Below are positions 23,876 through 36,274 of a stretch of 64,000 nucleotides of DNA, piece after piece. The notes beneath the pieces are model-generated. The model saw nothing but the letters and a program-made list of their open reading frames with translations. It had not been told where the DNA came from and made no database searches. Source of the stretch: Cardinalis cardinalis (taxonomy: Eukaryota; Chordata; Aves; Passeriformes; Cardinalidae); assembly GCA_014549065.1 (NCBI GenBank), contig JACDOX010000085.1:1319385-1383384 (forward strand), read 5' to 3'. Position numbers and translations under genes: made by a program. Each line of letters opens with the position of its first letter. Position 1 is the stretch's first letter.

Positions 23876-26800
23876 CAGGTGGGCAGCAGTAGGATTCAGA
23901 TCTCTAGGAAAGTATCTCCAGCCTAACATTTTGCCTTCCACTTTGGTGTGTCTACAGCAAAGAAAGTTGCCTCCATAAAATCCTTGTTGGACAGTTTCTT
24001 TTCTTTTTTCTGGAATTAAAAATATTCCTTCCTGAAGTCTCTCTGCTAGTAGGTTATTGCTTTTATGGCCTCTATTCTCTTATGATTCTCTTCATTCTTT
24101 TCTCTACTTCAATACAAACTCATATATTGTATAATTTGTAAGNTGAGGCAAAAATATAAAAATGTAGATCTGATATTTTGAAAGCTATAAAATTTAGTGT
24201 AAAGTTTTGATCAGTGTTCAGGCTTTACTTTGCTCTTGGTGGAACTGGCACTTTTTGAGAATGGCAGAATCAGAGAAATATAGAACATTTCTGAAGTTCT
24301 GTCTGAACGTGTTTCATGAACACCTACTTTAATGGAGTTAGGCCAATATTTATAAACTGAATTTCAGTAGTTCAGCACATCTTCAGTAGTGGAACCTCAG
24401 CGCTGCTCAATTTACAAATGTGCTGTTGCTGAGTTAAACTCACAGCACCTTTTCCCTCCTCGGCACAGTGCATTGCCTGTGTTTATTTGCATTTTTCATG
24501 ACCAGTGTGCCCCATCTCACACAGAAACCCTGTACCCCAATGAGCCCATCTCACCCCATCCATCTCCTTGACCTTCCTGACATGACCAACTTAATCAGTT
24601 TCTCATTCAGAGCTGTGTGTTATAGCATCACTGAGATCAACAACCCTTTTCACAAAAGCTACTGAATAAAAATGAGTTGTTGAATTAACTCTCAGTCCTT
24701 GCAAATGAATATGGGTTGCTTTTACATGGAAGCCTTGAAGGTGGGGTGGTTGTTATCCCATGACATTTCCCTCAGGTCTGTCTTTTTTTAAGCCACAGGA
24801 ATTTTATTTCCAGTCTAGAATATAACCACTCTCACTGGTGTCTGTATTCATGCAGTATTATCAACATACCGAGGACTGACTTCNCTGTCTTGGGGATTTT
24901 TCTTCTTTTATCTAGCTACAGTCCAAATAATAAGCTGTTGTCTTACAGTGCTTTACTTCTCAGCAGGGTAAGTTGGATGGGNTTACAGAATGTGAGGAAC
25001 ATTTCAAAACTGGACCTTTTCCCTCCTGGTGAATTGATACTCAAACAGAAATATCGGGTGTTGGGCTTCAATAATTTGTTACAGTGCCACTACATCAAAT
25101 TTAAGTTCCTCTAAGAACCGTGATTAGCTGATACAAAATGATGAATGGGGGACTGCTAATGATGCTAATTAACAGTGCTTTTGAACCCAAGTGCATCTTG
25201 GCAGGAAAACAACACCCGGGACAGATTTTGAGTGTCTTCCCAACNGTACCTGCCTGAAGTAAAATGTGTCAGAAGTCAGGCTGAATAGGGGACAGTTTAT
25301 AGCCCTTTANAATACAGGCTCTTCTGTCATGTCTTTCTCCTTATCAGCTGGACTGTTGTCACCCACTGGTCTTTCACAGTGCAGTTCATCCAAAAACTAA
25401 GTACAGGCCCAGAAGGAAAAGTAAAATTGATGCTTCTATTCTCAGACATTTCTAGTTATAACCCATTACTCTGCATACATTATTTTTAATGGATTGCAGA
25501 ATGCTTCTTTAGCTTTCTCAGAATGTCTTCCAAGAACAAGGCTTTGTGGACTCCTGCCAGGCACACACACGTCTGATTTGTATGCTGTCCTTTTCTTTTA
25601 TTGTTGGGAGCAAAATTGTCTTGGCAGCAGCTTTGCTTCTCTGCCTTCAATCTTGTTTTGCTCTAGAACTCATAGAAGCCAAAGTTTCAACCTTCTCTGC
25701 CTTAGTGTCAGACACAGGCAGGTGCTCAGGGCCCTGTTTGCTGGGAACTTTCACTTATGACAGGTTAAATTGCCACTCTCTGAAAACTGAAATTCTGGGC
25801 ACAACATCATCAACAGGGGCTAAGTGTGGGGTCAGGCTTTCATCCCTGGGACTGCTCCCTGCCTGAAGGGCTTTTGCTGCTGGGCAAGAACCTTCCTGCT
25901 CAGCTGACTGAAGCAATAAACTCTTTCCAAGTTACATAGATTATTGGGAACACTTCCCCATGCAGTCTTGTTTTTATTTATTTATTCCAGATGTGCTAAG
26001 AATTTGCCAGGCAGAAGAAGGCACAGTCCCTGCCCTAAGGGGAGCCTGCTGGAAGCTCTGCTGTTTGCATGCCTGTGAACTTCCTCTGTGACCAAAGGCA
26101 ATGTCCTTGTATTAATTCTGTCAGAACTATTGCTTCTCACAGCATGGTACTGTAAATAATTTCTGTTTACAATAATGGATCATTACTCAAACTTCCCACA
26201 GAAGCTCAATATGCTGTAAGTGGTTTTCCCTTTGTATTTATTATAATTTACCTCCAACGTTAATCAGTGCTACCTCAGGAAAATTCTCTTTGTATTATAT
26301 ATTTAGAGCCAGAAATACAGTGGTTAACAGTTTGTTTCCAGTACAATAACAGATAAATCATGTAGCAATCATTTTGTCTTCTCTTCTATATCTTAATTAT
26401 GGATTTTTAGCCCACGTTTTAATCTTTTATGTGGCATGTCTATGCCCTATTAAACAGTCATGTTTCACCCAAGGGTGGTTNTTGCTGATATGATCCCTTT
26501 GCTTTGTTGGTAGGGTAACCTGCCTCTCTTTTTCCACCTTTCCTAGGAGCAAACAAGTAGATGTTTACATNAACAGCAGTCTGGACTCAGAGTCCAGTCC
26601 CTCAATTCCCAGCTTGACCACAGTGACTCTGNGTGCTCATGGTGGAGTCACCAGAAGACTTGCAGTGTTAATACACCAAGTGTCTTTGGAAACACTTCAT
26701 ATACTTCTGCCAGCAGNGATTTTTTTNCATTTTCAGTTNGAGAATTCTTATAACACCAAAAAAAAAACAAAAGTGGGTTTTTTTTTAATTTAAACTGGTC

Positions 26801-28402
26801 TGTGCAGACTTTCTGGGAGTTTGTGTTTGCTCATTGCACTGGCCTGGCAGAACAGATTCCTCTATGGTTGGGAAACTAAGGATTAGTATGAGGCAACTTA
26901 GTAGGAATGGTTTCATTTGCAGCAGGAAAAAAATGGTTGAAATGTATATGGTGATATCCTAGAGCCTTGTTTTAGGAATAGTTGGAAACAAAAATCAAGT
27001 TAGACAAAACATTNTAAGCAAGGCAATAGCAATAATGGCTCCAAGAGAGATGGATCTGCCATTCTATGACAGTACATCCAGTGTGGAGCCTTTCCACATC
27101 CAGTACAATCCACACAAAATGCANTATTGTAGCCAGAAACTCAGATGTCTGTATTAGAACTTATGATCTTAATGCACAGAAAGCACATGGACAAGTAACC
27201 TCAGCAGCAAGATCTTTTTGATTAAATTCTATATCTGCCAGAATCACTTATATCCACAGAGAACCACTGATGTTTTGTTATCTCCTCTAGTGCTTACAGA
27301 AATTCACATCAAAAAGCCCCAAATAAATGGAAAATAACTTTGAAACAAAGTTTGTCTTTCATTAAACACCAGTTGTCCTTGCAGTTCAGAGTGAGGGACT
27401 GAGTGTAAAAGGTAGANAGCATTACACACAGACACTGGATCAGGTGTCAGAACAACTTCTCTTCTGAACACTCTCTCTGACTTACATTTGGGTTAACAAA
27501 TGCTCAGCAATCCTAATTTCTTTCAGAAAATTGTAGGAGAAAAAGGATTATTTACTTATATGCTGTACATATTTCATTCCTCGTTTTAGGTATTAATAAT
27601 GCAATATTTTCATGTTCCATGCAGAACATGGAATTTGGAAGTGTGTCCAGCTTCTCCCCACATTTTTATTAGGTTTTGTTTAAATGTTTGCAACTCAGAT
27701 GTGTTTCCAAGCCGTAGCAGAATTCTGTGGTTTGCCCTCTATCAGCATAAGCTGGAGAAAGTTGTACCACTCTGAGACTATTGTCCCACAGATAAACACT
27801 GTTAGAATTCCTCCTTGTGTGTCAACAGTTATTGCATTGATTGAAATAGATTGTCAGATCTTTCTCTCTTCAGATTGGAGAGAGACCCAGAAGGCAGATA
27901 AATATGTGCTTAACTGCCAATTATGAATCTGTTTGGCCTTGGCAGGACTAAAAAATGTAATAAGACTTTCCTGTCTCTCTGTTTGAAATTCAATAAGAAA
28001 AGAAGAAAGATTTTTCTATTATGTTTTGGGGGTTTTTCTTCTCTTATGCGTGCATGAGCACCCTTTGCTTAGCTCTTTCTTTTCACAAAATAATGGAGGC
28101 TCAAAGGGCATTTCTGTAATTTATTATACATGCATCAGTCCACTTGACTAGAGATTGGTGAAAGAACCTGACCTTTATCATGATAAAGGGAATATAAGTC
28201 AGGAACAATTTTGATGTTGTAGGCACTCTGACTTGTAGGTGTACATGAGCATGTATTTGTTTTAGAATGATAACTGTTGTCACTTCCTGGCAAGTTTTCC
28301 TTGGAGAATAATCCTTGTTCACACTGATACTTGGACCTCCCACTGTGCATTTAAAACAAAGGCTTGAGAGATTTGCTCAGCTAAAGACAGTTCTGCTTAA
28401 AT
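23876..28402 (-). other. SHISA9 intron; no gene seen
   Basis: Intron, mostly AT-rich. The block 25105-25205 contains clustered TAAT-type motifs (GCTAATGATGCTAATTAACA), which is the composition of some conserved enhancers, but conservation cannot be judged from one sequence. Short frames near 25500-25870 (88 and 106 codons) show no known domain. Confidence 0.65.
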
Positions 28403-28810
28403 GTGCCCAGGNGAGGGCAACAAAGCTGCCAAAGGGCTGGGGGTGTCCTGTGGCAAGCGGATAAGGACTGGGGACGGGTCTGCTGTGCGGAGAGAAGGCT
28501 CAGGGAGGATCCCGAGGAGGGGACGCCTGGAGAGGGAGGCGCTGTCCCTCCTCCCCGATAGGCAGTGACGGGATGAGTGGGAATGGCTCAGCACTGCACC
28601 AGGGAGGCTCAGGCAGGTCATTGGGAAGGATTTCTTCACCAGCAGGGTGGTCAGGCACTGGAACAAGCTCCTTAGAGGGGCGGCCAACGCCCCAGGGCCG
28701 TCAGTGTTTAAGGGCGTGTGGACAATGCCTTAGCCTGCTTTAACTTGGTCAGGCAGTGCAGTGATCNCTGCACTTCCAACTGGAACAGTCTATTCTGTTC
28801 TATTATTTTA
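28403..28810 (+). mobile_element. CR1 LINE 3' fragment, plus strand, CpG-retaining
   Basis: The sequence follows the last part of CR1 ORF2 and its 3' end: AGGGCAACAAAGCTGCCAAA, GAGAGAAGGCTCAGGGAGGA, GGAAGGATTTCTTCACCAGC, then AGGGTGGTCAGGCACTGGAA and CTTCCAACTGGAACAGTC. CR1 is a non-LTR retrotransposon that copies itself through RNA and usually arrives 5'-truncated. The frame is interrupted, so this copy is inactive. It holds about a dozen CpGs, far more than the surrounding intron, suggesting it is younger than the other copies here. Confidence 0.88.
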
Positions 28811-31800
28811 TGCTAGAAATTGAGAAAGAGACAATGAGTTGAACAATTAAATTCTGTTTTTTCAGAACTATTTTTCTTCTGTAAGTAAATGACGTGTTCT
28901 ATGCTTCAGGGTATTAAAATCAGAGGCTTTTCTGGGGAGAGAAGGTGCAAACAGGAGCTGTGGTTTGAAATGAGTGAGCTGTTCTGCCAGCAGCAGGTTG
29001 CTGACTTTATTTTCATTTTATACCAGTTTGCTCGGGGAGCCACATTGCTCAGCCTCTGATGTCATATTGTGTGTGAAACAATAACACAAACAATGTAAAA
29101 GGAGGGGGGAAAGCACTGCTTTGCATTTTAAATCTGAACCTGTAAAATCCCAGCTCAGTGCAGGAGCACATTTGATGAGAAGTCTCTGCACTCAGCTCTC
29201 TCAGCTGTGTCTGGGACAGCCCAGCTCTGGTGCTTCCAAAGCCAAACCAGCCCGTTCCCAGCTGGACCAGCTACTCCTCATAATCACCTTGTGCCTTTAG
29301 GCACATCACTCATGCAGACTCCTAGACCAGTTGAGGACAGGAAGGCTCAAGAGCAGGCTTTAACCTGTATTATTTTATTTTTCATATGGGAGCCATTTGA
29401 TAAAAGTGCTTGAGCACAACATATTAAATATCTAAAGCCATCCCACACAATGCTACTCTGCAGGTACCTCAGTCTTTTCCTGCCTATAGACCACATATCC
29501 TCAGTCTAATCCCTGGTGGTGGATCATTTTCATTGTGTGGGGGGTTTGGAGAAAACCCCAGGTTCCAGCAATATGGTTTACAGGAACTGCTGTTTTCAGG
29601 ATTCAGCCCTTTGCAGTTCAACCTTCAACCACGCAAGCTGATTATGCAGGGAAATAGCCAAGATTTGCATGAGACACTGGAAAACATGTTATAAAATTTT
29701 AATATATCCTCCTCCAAATAGCTTTCCTTCATACCTATTTTTAGAGGGAATTCAACTAAGCATTATCAGAGCCAATATCAACAGCACAGAACAATATATC
29801 TGCACAAAGCCATAAGAAACAGCACCTGGTAATAACCTAAACCATTCCATCATTTTTGTGTGCTATTGGTGTGATTGTTTCCAAGAACAGAATGGAGAGG
29901 GATGTGCTAAAGCTCTGAAGTTTGGGTAATTATTGTACGTCAGCAGCAGTTCCGTGTGAGCCAGGACAGCCGCCCACTCCTACACTTGGAGCTGTGTAAG
30001 ACTAAACGGGCACAAATGTGTTGATATATTGTAGCCAGTGATTGTATATGTGTCTGCTTCACAGGAAATCTCTATTTTTACAGTGGAATGTTATAATCAT
30101 TCAAAGAATTAAAAAAAAAAAAAAAANCACCAAAGAAATCTTGTAGAATTAAAAATACACAGCTTGGAAAAGAATTAAGGTAAAACAACTGGTTGTTTGG
30201 GAAGGTCAGCCACCCTCTCAAGAAAAAGACAGCTGGATATGGGGTGTATTTTTTTTTTTAAGGACCAAAGCTAGAAGTGTTATTAAAATGTAATAATTCA
30301 GAGAAAATACAAAGAACTATAATTTATGTTTTGTTAAATTAAGAATTCACTTTTATTCCCCAAAACACTTGAAGCTAAAGGAGTCTGTGCTTCAAGAGAC
30401 CTGAAGCCCTGTGGAAAGACTCATGGCTTAAACCTAATGAGTCTTGAATGAATAGTTCTGATTTCAAAGCAAAGTACAACTAGAACAGCCTCTTGAATAT
30501 CAACTAACTGCAAGTATCATAATTGTCATGTAAGAAAAATATTGAGTCTTAATTCTAGCTATGTAAAATNATATCAAATTCAGTTGTGAGTTCATTTTTT
30601 TCCTGTGGTGGTATCAGTAAGAGAAAAAATAAGCAGAAATAAATGTCTGTGGGCAATTAAATTATAATTGCTGCTGGCATTAATGACATCTATTATTCAT
30701 GTGTTTTTTCCCCACTCCTTTTGTTCTTTAAGAAGAGTAAAATGAGGTCTAAAATTTTAAATATTGTACATTTGTGTAAATATCATGTTTTTCTCTCATC
30801 CCAAGTCTTTAGAAACAGGCTACTTCACAAGTCTCAAAGAATGCAGTTGTTTATCTCTTGGTTCTTAGTGTTAAATCCATTGGGCTCTAATCCTGAACAC
30901 ATTAAAGCCTGTGGCAGCAGGCCTGTGTCCCAACAATGGGCTGCTCTCAGAACAGTGGGTTTGCAAGGTGGATTTCCTGATGGAGACAGGAGCCCACCTT
31001 TCCCAGAATCTGTGATTTGGAGCCTCAGCTAAAGCTGGTCAGAAGTGCTTTGAGTGGAGAGTGCTGATTTGCACAGATGAAAGCAGCGCCCGTGGCAGTG
31101 AGGTTTTATCCACAGGCTAATGAACAAGGGCCATGGTTTGGAGGCTCTCTCTGCCTCTGGCACAGCTCAGCTGAGCACCTCTGATCCCTGCCCAGAGCTC
31201 AGAGCTGCTCTCAGCTCCCTCAGCCTCTGCCACACATCTGAGGAGCTGCTGGGGGATGGCTCCAGCTCCTGGCTGCTGTGCAGGGTGCCCATGTGGCACG
31301 GGGGGTTTGGCTTTCCAGCCTGCAGCTCCTCAGGACTTGGCTGCCCAGCTCCACAGCTGTGTCCGTGAGCTGCAGGACAACCAGTGCTGGGCTGGCCTTT
31401 TGCAGGGACTGCTCAAATGCTTAGTTTTCATCCAAACCAGAAACAAACCAAATTCTGAAATTTCAAAACCCTTTCAAGCACAAAGCATAATCTGCTCCCC
31501 TTACTTTATTGCTCTAGGTTGCACCTATAGTAGTGTTTTCTTGTCATAGTAAACACAAAATAGAAGCATATTCAGTTGCTAATGAGCAATAATATGTATT
31601 CAGGGTTTCTGTGATATCTCCAAACAAACCAAAGTGCAGAATATATTCTCCAGGAAAATGCATAAGCAGGGAAAAAAAATCATATCAACAAAGTTGCAAA
31701 ATCTCTTGAAAATCTAGTTACACTAGAAAGCATCCTTCAGCAACCNACGTTTTAATAGAAAATAACTCAGTATTCTGCTGACCTTTACAAGTTTAGCCTT

Positions 31801-32580
31801 TATACAGGAATGAGCTGTTTGAAAAATGTCTCCCTAATTCAGTTGTCACAAACAGGCACCAGAATGTGCTTGATCTGTTTCATGAGCAGAGGCTTCGTTT
31901 TGATTTTTCACGAGCACCAAGTTTGGTCTTACGCTGTCTCCCATCGTTCTCAGCTGCCTGATCACATCTATTTCCTCACAAACAAAAGGCTGCTTGAAAA
32001 AACTACATATGTGACTGAGATAATGAGGATGATAATGGAAAGTAATCTTGGCAATTATTGCAGCTTGCACACCGAAAAGCAGCCCCTGTCTCATTTCCAG
32101 GAATCCCACAGTGCCAAGCTGGTGGGTGAAGGAGGAAGGATCCAGCATGCTGCTCACACGCACATTCCATAGATCCAGGAGGGACAGGGATCCATGTGCT
32201 GATAGGCAGCAGCAGTGGAGGGCTGCTGCACAGCCAAGGCATGAGGCATAATGAGCAAACATTTATGACCCAGGGAGCTCAGCAACAACAGCAACCCAGA
32301 CTCCAGCTGTAGCTGGTCATNATGCAATGCCACTTGCTCACCCATTCGGACTCCTTTCGAATCAAATTGAGCTCCTGCTTCATAGCAGCTAGCAGGACAA
32401 AGTATATTAAATTGTGACAGAGGAAGGAGACATGAGGAGTGACAGACTGTCTGATAGTGTAAGCCCTCAGACCAGCCAGGCCTCCTCCAAGCAGAGAATG
32501 ACAAGGATAAATATGAAAGGAACTAAATATTTCGAATCAAATTTTACTGAAAATGTGTGAAAGGACATGTAAGGACCCTG

Positions 32581-32628
32581 TTGTTATTAGAAACAATGTC
32601 ATTAGTTGTCATTAGTTATTAATAACAA
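32581..32628. repeat. Inverted repeat enclosing a 10-bp tandem duplication
   Basis: TTGTTATTA (32581-32589) and TAATAACAA (32620-32628) are perfect reverse complements. Between them TGTCATTAGT occurs twice in tandem (32597-32616). Confidence 0.8.
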
Positions 32629-32700
32629 TAATCAGCAGAAAAAAATGTCATGAAGAGTATTCTGGACTAGGAACTGACTTTCTGAACANAATTTAATTTC

Positions 32701-32722
32701 TAGAACTAACTTTCTAGTTCTA
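32701..32722. repeat. Perfect 8-bp hairpin, 6-nt loop
   Basis: TAGAACTA and TAGTTCTA flank ACTTTC. It is short and no function is apparent. Confidence 0.75.
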
Positions 32723-32920
32723 TTTATTACCAGTTCTTTTCTAAAGAATGTTTATGTAGATGAGAAAGTGTAAGAACCCCATTTCTGTATTTCCTTAAAG
32801 GCAAAGGTATAATTGGACCATTAAACGTCATTACTTTTCTGGAGCTGAGGTAGTGCTCCTTTTGTGGTGGCCACACTGCAGTGGTTGTTTACAGCTGGAC
32901 TTGCACCTCTTGTAGGCATT

Positions 32921-32980
32921 GCTCTGAAATGTGCTGTTCTCAAGCCTGCTCCTCTGAAACCTGCAATTCTGAAACGTGCT
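32921..32980. repeat. Four degenerate 15-bp tandem units
   Basis: Units start at 32921, 32936, 32951 and 32966, each of the form NNTCT(G/C)AA(A/G)NNTGC(T/A). In one forward frame this gives four five-residue repeats with a Leu-Lys core (ALK, VLKPA, PLKPA, ILKRA). The tract is 200 bp before the CpG island. It looks like a decayed minisatellite rather than coding sequence, because the frame has no supporting exon boundaries. Confidence 0.8.
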
Positions 32981-33180
32981 GCTGCACTCAGAGATGGGGC
33001 ACTGGCTCCCAAATGCTGCACTCTGTGGGAAGATCAGCCAAAGTGCTTCTCTCCCCTTCTGTTCCATAGCCTAAAAGTGCACCAAAGGTTTTGCACCAGG
33101 GGTGAGATTCTCTCTTGTGAATGGAGCAAACAGGTAGCGTCTGTGGCAAGNGGGATTTATTTACACATTGTTTAAAAGTT

Positions 33181-33900
33181 CCCAGTAGGTTTTGCCCGGC
33201 AGGAGCTCTGTTCAGACGCGGGCCCACCTGCAGCTGGCATGGTGGATGGAGTGTGTGAGCCCGGTCCCCACGCTCAGGCAGGCCGGGGGTTTGTGCTGCG
33301 TTTCGGCAGAGCTCTGCACGCCGAGCCGGGGTTCTGGGAGCAGAGAAGGGATTGCCAGGCTCCCCGAGCGCTGGCTCCAGAGCCAGCCGGGTCCCCGTGT
33401 CCCACACCAGGCCAGCGGCGGCAGGAGCGCCGTCGGGGGCTGGGCAGCGCCGGTGGCTGGCGCAGAGCCCTGGGAGGGTGGGTGGTGATTCATTCATCCT
33501 GCCGGGGAGAGCTGCGCTGCGCCGGCCCGAGCGGAGCGGAGCGGAGCCAGCCGGGCTCCTGCTCCAACTGGCGCGCACCAAACACGAGCATGAGAGTGAC
33601 CTCCATNGGGTCACAGGCGCAGGAAAACCTATTCTAACCTATTCTGCCTGTTGCAGGGAGGTGGAGCTGCCTTCTGCCCACGTTCCTCCTCCAGCTCTCT
33701 CTGACAGGAATGGGGAGAGGAGCGAGGGGCAGAGCCCTGCAGCAGCCGGCCCCGCCGGCCCCTGGCCCGGGACCCCCGCGCGGCAGCAGAGCCCGCCCAG
33801 CCCCGGGCGCTCCCGGCTCCTGCTCCCGGCCCGGCTCCAGTGCCGGCCGGGGCAGGGAGGCAAATGCAGCTTTCCCAGCCCTGCCGGGGCGCTGTAAAGA
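33181..33900. promoter_or_regulatory. CpG island inside the SHISA9 intron
   Basis: I count about 55 CpG dinucleotides in 720 bp, at roughly two-thirds G+C, whereas the flanks are AT-rich and nearly CpG-free. The densest part (33361-33600 and 33721-33880) includes GGAGCGGAGCGGAGC, GCGCGC and several CCGG sites. In vertebrates such islands usually mark promoters kept unmethylated in the germ line. No TATA box or recognised coding first exon is visible. Long open frames on both strands (181 codons plus, 208 minus) are expected in stop-poor GC-rich DNA. It could be an internal SHISA9 promoter, an antisense or non-coding RNA promoter, or a GC-rich insertion. Confidence 0.8.
33628..33656 (+). promoter_or_regulatory. 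Acceptor-like splice signal within the CpG island
   Basis: The plus strand has a CTAAC branch-like motif, a pyrimidine-rich stretch and TTGCAG followed by GGAGG. It resembles a 3' splice site for a plus-strand transcript, but no matching upstream donor was confirmed, so it may be chance. Confidence 0.25.
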
Positions 33901-34052
33901 GCAAAAGGCTCCCAAGTTTGCCAGAGATCATTTTTGCCCTTACAAGTAGCTGATAGGAGACAGGGAAGAATTGCATTTGTTTGTCCCACGTGCTGTATAT
34001 TTGAAGAAGCATTGTCTAAAGGCTGCTGAAAATTACCTTTTTATTTATTTTC

Positions 34053-34165
34053 TTTTTTTTTTTTTTTTAATTTAGTTTCTTTCTCCACTTAGCTGCAGGT
34101 TTTTATACCTAGAATTGAAAACACTCAGCTCTTCACAAAATTAGCTTTATAAAAAAAAAAAAAAA
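34053..34165. repeat. T16 tract and A15 tract 82 bp apart
   Basis: The two homopolymers are complementary and close together, so they could pair as a long hairpin. They may be the poly(A) remains of old retro-insertions in opposite directions, but no insertion body is recognisable. Confidence 0.7.
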
Positions 34166-35835
34166 GGGTTTAGGAGCATAAATCAAAGCCTCTCCAATTA
34201 ATACCTCACAGAAATGTTTTTATTTAACTGTTTCTTAATGCTACTGTACTAGTATTATAGTGAAATATGTTAAGTTGCCTGCGACTTTGACTTGACTGAT
34301 GACAAAAAGGAAGCATATTCTGTCGCCTACAGTAATCATCCCACCTAAAATACAATTATTTTTCCATATCTACNTAATGTGCAGGTAGACTGCATGGTCC
34401 CTAATTGTACTGCTGTTTATAACCAATTGTTTAACAAGTTTATCATAACCAACCTTTCGTCCCAGGGATTCATCTTTCTGCCCAGGCCCTCCAAAAATGT
34501 AATGGTAAATTTAGGTTTTACTACACCAAAGAAGTTGTGGTATTTTCATCAAGTCAGATTATACATGTNGGATTTCCAGCAATTTGTAGACTTAAATAAA
34601 TAGCTCTTTCAAACAAAATGAGGGAGCAGCTCTGTCTCTTTTTTGCATGTCCCTTTNTGATACAAGTTGAAATAGTGTCACCTGCTGTCTGAGGCCTCTC
34701 CTCAGTTCAGAGGAAGGAGTTTGATGGATTTGTTGGTAACTGTGCACAGAAAGCAAGGAGATGAATTACCCTTGGAAAAAGCTGGAAAAACAGCTCCAGC
34801 TTCAAGCTGTAGAGGAGTCACCAGGGCAGCAGAGAGTAGTCTTCCAAACGTTTTAGTAAAGAGAGCAGGAGAAAAAGATCAGTAGCTGATTAATCATGTT
34901 GCTGGTGTTTTCAGGGATATAGGCTAATAGAAAACCAAATGTTAGGAAAATATGTTTCAAGGAAGGCCAACAAAAAAATGAGAGGAATGCAGCCACTGAC
35001 AATGTTGTGTAGAGATTGAGAAGGATGTAGGAAGGAAAGAAAAGCAAATGAGAGGACAACTCATGAAGGAGCAAATTAAAACCACACAAATAATGTTTCT
35101 TAAAGGTCATTACAACAAAAGAAGAATAAAATGAACAAGAAAATGAAAAAATTAGCTTCCTGAGATTGTATTTTCTTGTGAACAACTATGGTAGGTGGTA
35201 GGAGTTGCTTGTAAATGACAAAATGGCAGTCATCTGTGTCCTCAAATCATCATGTGTAAATTGAATAAATACTAAAAATCTGCTCTGACAATGGAGTTTG
35301 GCATAAGTTTCTATCTTTGACANTGGAATTTCCTAAGCCCTTACTTGTCAGCTAACCTCTAGAGGCATTTCCTTCAGGCTGGTCTCCCCTCTTGCAGAAA
35401 TATGAACTTTTGAAGGCAACAGTATATCACCAAATGCAGACAGAAGTGACAGAGAGAGGGAAGAGACCCTTCCACACACTGTGTAGGAAAATTGCCCCAC
35501 TGCCACTGTCCAGCATCCCTGTGCAATTGAGACCCTCCTGTGCCAGTGCAACAGATGAAAAACACTCCTGCTGTCTCTGCCAGAGCAATCCCACTCTGCT
35601 TGGAAAGATTTAATGAACTTCATGGTCTTAGTGAAGAACAGGAGGGATTTCTTTGTTGTCAGGATCATTTATTAATGATCATAGCTATTCCATTTTTGTA
35701 AATGTTCAGTAATTCCTACAATACACCTTGTAAATTAACCTTAATAAATATGTGGTAGGAATCAGCTTACCCTAGTAATTGGTATTTAATAGCATGCAAT
35801 ATCTATAATTTACAAAGCTAACTTCTCAGCATAGT

Positions 35836-35868
35836 TTAAGTCCTCATTAGCCCTCGGGAAGGACTTAA
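35836..35868. repeat. Perfect 9-bp inverted repeat, 15-nt loop
   Basis: TTAAGTCCT (35836-35844) and AGGACTTAA (35860-35868) enclose a GC-richer loop containing CCCTCGGGA. Confidence 0.8.
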
Positions 35869-36255
35869 CCCTCCCGACAGTNCTTTGGTATGAGGCATAG
35901 TGGTTGGTTTTTAAAAGTGTGCTGTGAGAAAACAGCCTGACTTTGGTTTTGCAGATTTCCATCAGGGTAAGTTACACNTATGAGAACAGCCAACAAATGG
36001 CAAATAAAAAGGGATAAACATATTTTCACTTCNATCTACTGCATTTATCATCTCCAAATTCACAAGTACAACTTTGATTTTTTTTTCTTTTATGCAATTT
36101 AAAAACGTACCATTACTTAATTTTACTGTGTGGGCAGACTTGGACTATTGTGAATTAGAGAAGACAACCTTCTCAGCAATTCGGTTTCTCTAAGATTGTC
36201 ACAGTGCTCTAGACCAGTTTTATGGGGGGAACTCACATAAGATTGAGTGACTGAC

Positions 36256-36274
36256 TGATGATGATGATGATGAT
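36256..36274. repeat. (TGA)6 microsatellite
   Basis: Six uninterrupted TGA units. The tract is short and intronic. Confidence 0.9.

Larger units (their letters stand above)
28811..32919 (-). other. SHISA9 intron; homopolymers; no gene seen
   Basis: Intron. It contains an A16 tract at 30111-30126 (followed by an N) and small inverted or direct repeats near 32581-32722. Frames at 31810-32504 (116-138 codons, overlapping on both strands) have no recognisable domain. Confidence 0.65.

Noticed and set aside
23635..23978. Cysteine-rich repeated peptides of about 80 codons
   Set aside because: They are read-through of the 41-bp minisatellite, which is open in all three forward frames.
32988..33614. 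208-codon minus-strand open frame in the CpG island
   Set aside because: GC-rich DNA lacks stop codons by composition, and the plus strand is equally open. The peptide is low-complexity with no domain, and ambiguous bases interrupt it.
33352..33897. 181-codon plus-strand open frame in the CpG island
   Set aside because: It overlaps other long frames on both strands and is rich in Pro, Gly, Arg and Ala with no recognised motif. It is explained by base composition.
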